Origin: Bacteroidales bacterium | Lineage (GTDB): Bacteria > Bacteroidota > Bacteroidia > Bacteroidales > UBA1715 | Assembly: GCA_017618935.1 (NCBI GenBank) | Contig: JAFZTG010000228.1 | Coordinates: 1-8,961 of the forward strand | DNA length: 8,961 nucleotides | Direction: 5' to 3' | Shown here: positions 1 to 6,106 of the stretch, in pieces | How the letters are laid out: each line of letters begins with the position of its first letter | How positions within the stretch are numbered: position 1 is the first letter of the stretch | The notes under the pieces: generated by a model | What the model saw: only the letters and a program-made list of their open reading frames with translations | What the model was told of the DNA's origin: nothing | Databases searched by the model: none | Translations under genes and position numbers: made by a program

Positions 1-42
1 CTCAAAAGATTTTGTGCAAAAATAAAAAAATGTATATTCCCC

Positions 43-750
43 TCACACATTCTTCACCACCTCTCCAAAATCTCCTAAATCAGTATAATCTTCAAGTTCC
101 TCGTCATTAAATGCAATTCCCATGAGAATATACAGCATATTGCCACATTGAATTGTGATGTTTGGCGTACTCTCTCTTGTCGGGAACAATACCATAACAT
201 CGTCTTTGCTGTTCGTTTCCGAATCCAGAATCTCAAGTCCGTTAATCAGGGCGTCCGCGTCGAAGACACATGTTTCTCCGTTTACGGTAAAGAAAACGGT
301 GCTACTATATTCTCGTGAAGAAGCGCTCACGGCTTTCTTTATGAAAGATACCGCTTCCTTTATGGATGAATGTGGAAATGTAAAGTTGCAGGCGAACTCT
401 TTATAAATAATATCCTCGTTACGATAATCGGGATACTTTGTACGAAGATGACATCCTCCTATTTCAGTATCGTATTTGTCTGATTTACAATCTGGATTGA
501 TGAGCTTGTTATTAAACTTCTGGAACGTTGGCAATGTGCTTTCGTATGCCCGAAGAATTATTTGAATTCCGTTCGTTGCAACCACAAATCCGCTCGCCTC
601 ATCGTAATAAACACCCTTGTAATAGTTCTTTTCCTTTTGTTTGCTCGTGGCGAAAAAATGCCGTTTGAACAATAAATTTTGATATTCCTTCGGGTCAAAA
701 TCTTGTCTTGCCGATTTCTTCACATTTTCAAGCACATTAAACGATACCAT
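43..750 (-). CDS. Reduced DNA sliding-clamp-like protein (DnaN/beta-clamp-related)
   Basis: This 235-residue protein resembles domains 2 and 3 of the bacterial beta clamp, the ring that tethers DNA polymerase III to DNA. What I see: YYKGVYYDEASGFVVATNG (about residues 43-61) matches the clamp segment ending in ATDGHRL. YPDYRN (106-111) matches the FPDY..VLP linker. FDADALINGLEIL (163-175) followed by an acidic stretch, a Pro and YILMG (207-211) matches the domain-3 pattern F..YLLD.L..L...P..I...YVLMP. Usual DnaN is about 370 residues; domain 1 is absent and the intervening segments are shorter, and a 24-residue acidic tail follows. I chose ATG at 750; an in-frame TTG at 777 would add nine residues. 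It is divergent from the WYL gene and shares an operator with it. The clamp assignment is from memory of the family and has no search behind it; function is unproven. Confidence 0.6.
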   Translation of the reverse strand: MVSFNVLENVKKSARQDFDPKEYQNLLFKRHFFATSKQKEKNYYKGVYYDEASGFVVATNGIQIILRAYESTLPTFQKFNNKLINPDCKSDKYDTEIGGCHLRTKYPDYRNEDIIYKEFACNFTFPHSSIKEAVSFIKKAVSASSREYSSTVFFTVNGETCVFDADALINGLEILDSETNSKDDVMVLFPTRESTPNITIQCGNMLYILMGIAFNDEELEDYTDLGDFGEVVKNV

Positions 751-793
751 GTTTGTTTTTCGAGTTTCCACAATCAAATTTTTTTCAACATTG

Positions 794-801
794 CAAAAAT
801 A
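794..801 (-). promoter_or_regulatory. -7 promoter box of the clamp-like gene
   Basis: Read on the minus strand this is TATTTTTG, an exact match to the Bacteroidota -7 consensus TAnnTTTG. It lies 43 bases upstream of the chosen ATG. A TTTG is present further upstream (819-816), but only 14 bases separate it from the -7 box, shorter than the usual spacing of about 19-21. That TTTG is inside the palindrome at 809-831. The weak -33 suggests the promoter depends on the factor that binds the palindrome. Confidence 0.6.
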
Positions 802-808
802 AATGCAC

Positions 809-831
809 GCTGTCCCAAATCGTGGTACAGC
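809..831. promoter_or_regulatory. Operator-like palindrome between divergent promoters
   Basis: An imperfect inverted repeat with arms GCTGTCCC and GGTACAGC (7 of 8 positions complementary) around a 7-base spacer. It lies between two outward-facing -7 boxes: 7 bp from the clamp-like gene's box (794-801) and 6 bp from the WYL gene's box (838-845). Its reverse complement matches the palindrome at 1812-1834 at 18 of 23 positions, including the shared core TGTACCACG. Likely binding site of the WYL regulator encoded next to it; the protein-DNA pairing is inference. Confidence 0.7.
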
Positions 832-837
832 TTTTTT

Positions 838-845
838 TATATTTG
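838..845 (+). promoter_or_regulatory. -7 promoter box of the WYL regulator gene
   Basis: TATATTTG, an exact match to TAnnTTTG, lies 6 bp beyond the palindrome at 809-831. It ends 15 bases before the ATG at 861, so the transcript leader would be only about 10 nucleotides. No TTTG is visible at the usual -33 distance; the palindrome occupies that region. This fits autoregulation by the encoded protein. Confidence 0.6.
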
Positions 846-860
846 GGAAATATTTTGATT

Positions 861-1796
861 ATGAAAGTTCCTACTCTTTTTAAAGAATACATTTGGTTAG
901 TTGAAACCATCAAGCAAGCAAAGAAAATCACCTTTGCCGAGATTCGGGAAAAGTGGTTCAACACGGATTTAAGCGAAGGCAAGGAATTGGCCCGCTCCAC
1001 ATTCAACCGCCACAAGGATGCGATTGCCGATATTTTTGGTATCATCATTGAATGTGACACGAAAGATGACTATCGTTATTATATCGACAATAATTCCGTG
1101 TTCAGGGAAAACTCCGTACAAAACTGGATGTTATCCACGCTCTCGGTAAACAATGTTATCTCCGAGAGTCTTTCGCTACAAGACCGTATCTTGTTGCAAC
1201 CGATTCCTTGCAACGATTATTTGCAGATAGTCATTAACGCGATGAAAAAGAAAGTGCGCGTGGAAGTCACCTATCGGAAATATAATAGTGAGGTGGTAAG
1301 CCATGTGAATTTTGAACCGTATTGCCTGAAACTTTTCAATCAACGCTGGTACGTTTTGGCGCATTTCCATCGTGATGCCACAAACGACAAGGATGAACAG
1401 GATTACTTCGCCACATATTCTTTCGACCGAATTCAAAGTATGACGCTTACAGAGATAAAATTCGAGGTCCGTGAAGACTTTGATGCACAGGAGTATTTCG
1501 GGGAATGTTATGGCATATATGCGGGTGGTGATGTTGAAGCACAACGAATTGTCATACGGGCGTATAACGACCAGCGGTTTTACTTGCGTGACTTGCCTTT
1601 GCATCATAGTCAAAAAGAATTGCAACGAGGCGACAATTATATTGATTACGAATATTATATGCGACCGACAATAGATTTTTGCAGTCACCTTTTAAGTTTT
1701 GGGAAGCACGTTGAAGTTATCGAACCGCAGTCGTTACGAAAAAATCTCGTCGAAATGGCTACAGAAATAATACAGACATACGTTTCTGAAAAATAA
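861..1796 (+). CDS. WYL-domain transcription regulator (winged HTH-WYL-WCX)
   Basis: A 311-residue DNA-binding regulator of the YafY/COG2378 type. The N-terminus (about 15-65, including ARSTFNRHKDAI) has the pattern of a winged helix-turn-helix. A WYL domain spans about 115-200: FEPYCLKLFNQRWYVLAHF carries the signature as W163-Y164-V165, and TYSFDRIQSM (185-194) is the following conserved strand. The C-terminal part (about 228-308, with LLSFGKHVEVIEP) looks like the WCX extension. ATG at 861 is chosen over a longer frame opening at 753, because 753 lies across the divergent promoter and operator. Relatives such as BrxR and CapW control defence operons through inverted repeats, and the WYL regulators DriD and PafBC respond to single-stranded DNA. 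By position this protein probably binds the palindromes at 809-831 and 1812-1834, controlling itself and both neighbours. Whether it activates or represses cannot be told. Confidence 0.9.
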   Translation: MKVPTLFKEYIWLVETIKQAKKITFAEIREKWFNTDLSEGKELARSTFNRHKDAIADIFGIIIECDTKDDYRYYIDNNSVFRENSVQNWMLSTLSVNNVISESLSLQDRILLQPIPCNDYLQIVINAMKKKVRVEVTYRKYNSEVVSHVNFEPYCLKLFNQRWYVLAHFHRDATNDKDEQDYFATYSFDRIQSMTLTEIKFEVREDFDAQEYFGECYGIYAGGDVEAQRIVIRAYNDQRFYLRDLPLHHSQKELQRGDNYIDYEYYMRPTIDFCSHLLSFGKHVEVIEPQSLRKNLVEMATEIIQTYVSEK

Positions 1797-1810
1797 TTTC
1801 ATTTTTTTGA

Positions 1811-1835
1811 GGGTGTACCACGTTTTGATACACCC
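1811..1835. promoter_or_regulatory. Second operator-like palindrome, upstream of the HIRAN gene
   Basis: An inverted repeat with arms GGGTGTACC and GATACACCC (8 of 9 positions complementary) around a 7-base spacer; the 23-bp core is 1812-1834. It begins 14 bases after the WYL stop and ends 7 bp (core) before the HIRAN gene's -7 box. It shares 18 of 23 core positions with the reverse complement of the palindrome at 809-831. It could be mistaken for a terminator of the WYL gene, but no T-run follows directly, and its resemblance to the first palindrome and fixed distance to a -7 box favour an operator. Confidence 0.7.
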
Positions 1836-1841
1836 CACATT

Positions 1842-1849
1842 TAATTTTG
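1842..1849 (+). promoter_or_regulatory. -7 promoter box of the HIRAN gene
   Basis: TAATTTTG is an exact TAnnTTTG match, 36 bases upstream of the ATG at 1886. A TTTG at 1824-1827 stands 14 bases upstream, the same spacing as in the clamp-like gene's promoter, and again lies inside the palindrome. The two promoters are therefore built alike. Confidence 0.6.
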
Positions 1850-1885
1850 TTTTTGAAAATGATAGTCAAATAAAAAACAAAAGTT

Positions 1886-2236
1886 ATGGAAGCAAAAAAG
1901 TTATTTTTCAAAGAATGTCATTTAGCAGGCCGTCAGTATTATGATGTTGATGAGGTATGGGAGGAATTACGTATAGGAACAGTGCTAAAACTTGAACGTC
2001 AAGCAGATAATCACTATGATAAAAATGCGATACAGGTTATTTATGTGCGAGAATCCGACAACGAACCATTTTTGTTAGGTTATGTGCCTCGTAGTGATAA
2101 CGAAACGCTCAGCAAACTTTTCGATTCTGGCTGGAACGACCTTTTTGATTGCCGTATTAGCAAAATTTCTCCGAGTGTTCACTATGAAGACCAGATTCAT
2201 TTTACTCTGCGAATCAACAAGAATCCGAATGCTTAA
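1886..2236 (+). CDS. Free-standing HIRAN-domain protein
   Basis: A 116-residue protein that is almost entirely one HIRAN domain. Recognisable parts are LAGRQYYDVDEVWEELRIG (about 13-31), the segment LERQADNHYDKNAIQV (36-51), which is the family's R..dN..D.nAi.V signature, and LLGYVPRSDNETLSKLFDSG (63-82). HIRAN domains are OB-like folds found in eukaryotic HLTF/Rad5 remodellers, where the HLTF domain binds 3' single-stranded DNA ends, and in bacteria alone or fused to nucleases and helicases. No catalytic domain, signal peptide or membrane segment is visible. The gene follows the WYL gene after 89 bp but has its own -7 box and a copy of the shared operator, so I expect coordinate control with the clamp-like gene. 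Its role is probably to recognise damaged or processed DNA, by inference from the family. Confidence 0.85.
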   Translation: MEAKKLFFKECHLAGRQYYDVDEVWEELRIGTVLKLERQADNHYDKNAIQVIYVRESDNEPFLLGYVPRSDNETLSKLFDSGWNDLFDCRISKISPSVHYEDQIHFTLRINKNPNA

Positions 2237-2243
2237 CCAAGTT

Positions 2244-2273
2244 AAGAAGCTGTAGTTTTTTAGACAGCATCTT
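2244..2273 (+). terminator. Stem-loop just after the HIRAN gene, possible terminator
   Basis: Arms AAGAAGCTGT and ACAGCATCTT pair at 9 of 10 positions around a 10-base loop that contains a T6 run. It starts 8 bases after the HIRAN stop codon. The downstream T-tract is weak (GATTTTG), so intrinsic termination is plausible but not certain. Confidence 0.45.
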
Positions 2274-2293
2274 GATTTTGTAAAATCTGTATG

Positions 2294-2315
2294 GAGACGC
2301 GATTAATCGCGTCTC
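2294..2315. repeat. Perfect 22-bp palindrome between convergent genes (interspersed REP-like element)
   Basis: GAGACGCGATT is followed directly by its exact reverse complement, with no mismatch. It lies in the 146-bp gap between the convergent HIRAN gene and the metallopeptidase gene, a typical place for repetitive extragenic palindromes. The GAGACGCG...CGCGTCTC pattern with flanking GTA/TAC is one I associate with palindromic repeats scattered in Bacteroidota and some other genomes. It may also serve as a bidirectional terminator. Confidence 0.7.
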
Positions 2316-2382
2316 TACGGAAATTAATAACTCTTCTCGTGTACCGATTTCACCGCGCGACCCGATTTTGAACTAAACATTT

Positions 2383-3036
2383 TCATAAACTATTCCCATA
2401 TCTATCCAGCCATGCCTGCGCTTGTTCGCAGTCGGGACAATGAGAACGGAGCAAAGTATGGAATCGTACGGTATGCTTCATGATTACTGTATGGCACAGC
2501 TCGTGAATTATAATGTAGTCAATCACAAATTCTGGTGCTTTTATGATGCGCCAGTTGATGGAAATGTTTTTCCCCTTTGAACAGTTTCCCCATTTGCGTT
2601 TTTGGCTGCGGATGTATAGTTTGTTGTATGGCAGAAGTAAGGCTTCTGAAAGTATCTTGATTCGTGATGAAATGTATTTTTTTGCTATGTTTTTTATCCA
2701 TTTTTCCTGCACCGATATATCCAGCAAGTCACGCTTAGCCTGAATGGTTCTGCTTTCATGATTTATAAGTACCTTGTTCTGGTATTTTGACGAATAAAAA
2801 TATGCATAGCGGTTGCCAAACAAAAGCATCTCATTACGGCGCAGTTGAATTTTAGTTTTCTGTTCGAAGAATTGCCGTTTTGAAGTTATCCATTGTGATT
2901 TTTTCTTAAGAAGCCTTTCAACATCTTCATCCGTAAATGCCATTGGAACAAACAATTGAACCGCCCCGTCCTCGCAAACACGAAGACGGGCATTCTTAAC
3001 CTCACGGCGAGTTATAGTACAGTTTTCAAAGAACAT
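2383..3036 (-). CDS. YgjP/DUF45-type zinc metallopeptidase
   Basis: A 217-residue predicted zinc metallopeptidase of the YgjP (M48-related, DUF45) family. The conserved core RSQKRKWGNCSKGKNISINW (143-162) matches the family's R..RWGSCS..g.i..NW pattern. The zinc site HELCH (178-182) supplies two His and the catalytic Glu179, and His188 in MKHTVRFH is the likely third ligand. There is no signal peptide, so it should act in the cytoplasm. The start codon lies one base past the hsdR stop (TGA-T-ATG), so translation is probably coupled and this is the last gene of the restriction operon. Genes of this family often accompany type I restriction genes. The substrate is unknown; proteolytic control of restriction subunits is possible but is my inference. 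Confidence 0.88.
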   Translation of the reverse strand: MFFENCTITRREVKNARLRVCEDGAVQLFVPMAFTDEDVERLLKKKSQWITSKRQFFEQKTKIQLRRNEMLLFGNRYAYFYSSKYQNKVLINHESRTIQAKRDLLDISVQEKWIKNIAKKYISSRIKILSEALLLPYNKLYIRSQKRKWGNCSKGKNISINWRIIKAPEFVIDYIIIHELCHTVIMKHTVRFHTLLRSHCPDCEQAQAWLDRYGNSL

Positions 3037-3037
3037 A

Positions 3038-6000
3038 TCAATTCAAACTAAAGTTTTTTAAAATTGAGTTCATAAGCATGTCGCCCAACTGCCCCTCTAT
3101 GTCAAGATTCAAGGATTCGTACTTTGGATTGACCGACAGCAATTCCAAATCTGCTTTAAATCGATTATACTCCTGCGACACTTCCTGCCAGCCTATATAT
3201 ATTTTGGATTGGACTAGTTTTGCTTCTTCCTCGGCAAACGCCCTAACAAGAGATTCGTTGAAATTGGGATGTTCGTTTTTGATGATTTGAAATATCTCAA
3301 AAGTTCCCTTGTCGTCAAATCCCATCTTTTTAGGAATTTCAAGGGCTTCATCCACCTCAGTGTATAATTCGCTGAGTTTTTTCAAAAGTCCCTCGATTTC
3401 AATTGTCTGGGCGTTTTTCATTTGAATCAGCGAGTCCAAACGTTCTTGGAATTCCACATAGATGGCACTGCTGTTTTGGTTTGTACGAATCATTGTCTCT
3501 ATATCACGGATGATTTTCTCGGCCTTATCGGAAGGCGACAATCGTGTTTCCTGCAATTTGGAGAGATAATCCGCATCAATGGCAATCTCAGGCAAGTGTC
3601 CGCGAAAATCGAGCAATGTGGCACTCTCTTCAAGTAATTTACGCGTTTGCGCTGCATAAAACTCTGCATCAAAATTTTCACGACGGAACTCTTCCAAATA
3701 AAGCTCGTAAATCGTCACTAACCACAAATATTTGTTTCGGAATGAACGCAATCCTGGATTCGGGCAAATGGACTCCCATAATTGCACAACTCGACGGAAA
3801 CGGTTTTCGAACTGACCATGGTCTATTTCATTTAGTTTTTGTATAATAGCCATTTCACACTCGTAGCTGTCTTCCAACTTGATTGTCTCGAAAGGTACAA
3901 AAGCTAAATCCAACTCTTTGGGGAACGTTTCTAACAAAGTGTCCACGTCTTCAAACTCACCAATGTCCTCGGGATCGTAATTCAGGGCCTCCTTATAGTT
4001 TTGGAATACGCCCACATAATCAACAATGCGACCGAATTCTTTGGTTAGCTTTGTTTCGCCTTCACCATAATCGTAAGGGCGATTGGTTCGCGCCACGGCT
4101 TGCAGCAAGTTATGGTCGCGCAAAGGACTGTCCAAATACATTGTTTGCTCAATTGGCGCGTCGAAACCAGTGAGCAACATATTGCATACAATGAAGATTT
4201 TTAGGTTGTTACCCTTGTCGATTTCCTCTTCTGTAATACGTTTCTTAAAATTGTCAATCAGGTGTTTACGTTCTTTGTCATCAAGATAGAACGGCGAAAA
4301 GAGTTTGTCGCGTTCATCGGTTTCGTATTGCCCTGTTGAAAAAATGATACGGATTTCAGACGGATCGAAATAGTTGAGCAATTCGTTGTAATACAGCACA
4401 CAAGCCTCTTTGTCGATAGCAACGACCTGAGCCTTGAAACCTTGTGGCTCCATGCGTTCCCGATAATCCTTGGCAATATCCGATGCAATGACTTTGATGC
4501 GTTCAGGTTTCTTCATCAATGTTTTCCACGGTTGTACACGTTTTTCAACCATTCGTTTTTCATTATCGTTCAAATCGGAGGTAATTTCCTCATACCCCTT
4601 TTTCAGATTTTCCTTGTCCAAAAACCATTGGGAAGGTCCCAACGTGTAACGGATGGGCTTGGTTGCACCATCGTTGATGGCATCAATCACACTATATTTG
4701 TCCAAATAATACTCAACTCTGCCGTTCTCGGTTCTGGTGCCAAACTCTTTATGTGTCTTGGGTATCGGTGTGCCAGTAAAGGCAAAACGTTTTGCATTAG
4801 GCAACACAGCCCGAAGTTCCATCTGATAATCGCCATATTCGGTGCGATGTGCTTCGTCGATGAGCACAATCACATTGTCGCGTTCGTCTGCAATATCGCC
4901 CAATTCACTGAATTTCTGGATTGTAGTAATAAAAACACCAGCGGGTTTATTCTTGATGATGGATTTCAAATCGCCAATACTGAACACTTGCCGAGCATTG
5001 GGAAACACGCAATCCAAGAATGTGTCGCCAATTTGGTCCTTCAAGTCTTTTCGGTCAACCACTATAAAGATTGTCGGGTCGTTTAGTGCCTCTGTCTTGC
5101 GTAGTTTATAGGCGGTGTAGAGCATGGTGAGCGACTTGCCCGAACCTTGGGTGTGCCATATAACGCCTTGCGCTTTGTTGGATTGGACAACGCGTTCAAC
5201 AATCTTGTTGGCGGCACGGAGTTGCTGGTAACGCGCCACTTTCTTGATAATTTTGTCATCGTCGCGTTCAAACACAATGAAGTTTTGCAGTATGTCGAAT
5301 ATACGTTCGGGCTGGAGCAAGCCGATAATGCCGAATTTCATCTGTTCAAGTAGCTGACCATTGGGGAAACGCTCCACGTCGAAATGCATAAGGCCGTCTG
5401 CTTCGTCTTTGTACACACGACACAAGTTGTTTTCGGAATGTAGTAGAGGGTTGTCGAACTTGTTGGCAATAGTAGATTCCTTCCATTCGTTGAAATAAGA
5501 CGACGACGCGCCCGGAATGCCATATTTGCTCAAACGTCCGTTGCAGGCAACGCCAAAAAGATGGCAGATGAAAAGTTTCTCGCTGCGACTGTGGTAGGTT
5601 TGGAACTGACGAACCCCTTCCAACCAGTTGGTTCCCCGTCGGGCGCACTGCTTTGCCTCGATGGGCACCAATGGTATGCCATTGACCAACAGACAGATAT
5701 CTGTCCGAACATGCTGTACTGCATATTGATTAGTGACAATCAAGCTGTTGCTCCATAGATCATCAAAATTGATGAATCGAATGGTGCGGTCTTTATGATC
5801 GATGGTGAGTGTGACACCTTCGACAATCTGGTTCAAAAATTTCTCGTTGCCCTCGATGGGAATGGGATTACGCAAGTTGTTGAGTAGCGTATCCACTGCT
5901 ATCTTTGCCGCCGAATGGGCTATGCCGTTCAGTTCCTTCACTTTTTCCACAAGAATAGGCTCTATCACTGCATTCGTCTGCAAACGATTATAGTTTTTCA

Positions 6001-6091
6001 GATCCTCCGCCGAGCGGTATTGCCAGCCCAACTGGGTGAGCCATTCGGTGACTTTGGATTCTACGGATTTGGATTCAGACAACTTGCTCAT
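3038..6091 (-). CDS. hsdR: Type I restriction enzyme, R (endonuclease/translocase) subunit HsdR
   Basis: A 1017-residue motor and nuclease subunit that cuts unmodified DNA after ATP-driven translocation. The N-terminal nuclease domain shows the PD-(D/E)XK residues Asp131 and the Glu145-x-Lys147 pair in VPIEAKQ. The superfamily 2 helicase core follows: Walker A TQGSGKS (314-320), DEAH box (412-415), TGTP (439-442), motif V LLTGFDAP (639-646) and motif VI QAVARTNR (664-671). GRIVDYVGVFQNYKEAL (687-703) opens the C-terminal region typical of HindI-like HsdR proteins (DUF3387), rich in predicted helices. Length is normal and no key residue is missing, so the gene looks intact. It lies 15 bp downstream of the ATPase gene and is followed after 1 bp by the metallopeptidase gene. 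It needs HsdM and HsdS to function; HsdM is outside the window. Confidence 0.96.
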   Translation of the reverse strand: MSKLSESKSVESKVTEWLTQLGWQYRSAEDLKNYNRLQTNAVIEPILVEKVKELNGIAHSAAKIAVDTLLNNLRNPIPIEGNEKFLNQIVEGVTLTIDHKDRTIRFINFDDLWSNSLIVTNQYAVQHVRTDICLLVNGIPLVPIEAKQCARRGTNWLEGVRQFQTYHSRSEKLFICHLFGVACNGRLSKYGIPGASSSYFNEWKESTIANKFDNPLLHSENNLCRVYKDEADGLMHFDVERFPNGQLLEQMKFGIIGLLQPERIFDILQNFIVFERDDDKIIKKVARYQQLRAANKIVERVVQSNKAQGVIWHTQGSGKSLTMLYTAYKLRKTEALNDPTIFIVVDRKDLKDQIGDTFLDCVFPNARQVFSIGDLKSIIKNKPAGVFITTIQKFSELGDIADERDNVIVLIDEAHRTEYGDYQMELRAVLPNAKRFAFTGTPIPKTHKEFGTRTENGRVEYYLDKYSVIDAINDGATKPIRYTLGPSQWFLDKENLKKGYEEITSDLNDNEKRMVEKRVQPWKTLMKKPERIKVIASDIAKDYRERMEPQGFKAQVVAIDKEACVLYYNELLNYFDPSEIRIIFSTGQYETDERDKLFSPFYLDDKERKHLIDNFKKRITEEEIDKGNNLKIFIVCNMLLTGFDAPIEQTMYLDSPLRDHNLLQAVARTNRPYDYGEGETKLTKEFGRIVDYVGVFQNYKEALNYDPEDIGEFEDVDTLLETFPKELDLAFVPFETIKLEDSYECEMAIIQKLNEIDHGQFENRFRRVVQLWESICPNPGLRSFRNKYLWLVTIYELYLEEFRRENFDAEFYAAQTRKLLEESATLLDFRGHLPEIAIDADYLSKLQETRLSPSDKAEKIIRDIETMIRTNQNSSAIYVEFQERLDSLIQMKNAQTIEIEGLLKKLSELYTEVDEALEIPKKMGFDDKGTFEIFQIIKNEHPNFNESLVRAFAEEEAKLVQSKIYIGWQEVSQEYNRFKADLELLSVNPKYESLNLDIEGQLGDMLMNSILKNFSLN

Positions 6092-6106
6092 AAGTTTCTA
6101 ATTTAA

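Noticed and set aside
791..799. TTGCAAAAA resembling the 33-bp array unit of the ATPase promoter
   Set aside because: Only the A-rich half matches, there is one copy and no 33-bp partner; low-complexity coincidence is likelier.
753..860. N-terminal extension of the WYL protein
   Set aside because: The frame is open, but the segment overlaps the divergent clamp-like gene's start and the operator, has no family similarity, and an ATG at 861 begins exactly where the domain should.
1176..1688. Minus-strand reading frame of 170 codons
   Set aside because: It is antisense to the WYL and WCX domains of the regulator gene, which are clearly coding.
1859..1873. Four-codon upstream frame in the HIRAN leader (ATG to TAA)
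   Set aside because: Too short and A+T-rich to distinguish from chance.
2340..2358. TGTACC half-site resembling the WYL operator
   Set aside because: The second arm is absent, and it sits in a convergent gap where no promoter is expected.
4442..5086. Long plus-strand reading frame of 214 codons
   Set aside because: It lies wholly antisense to the helicase core of hsdR, whose motifs are intact; the frame has no recognisable domain.
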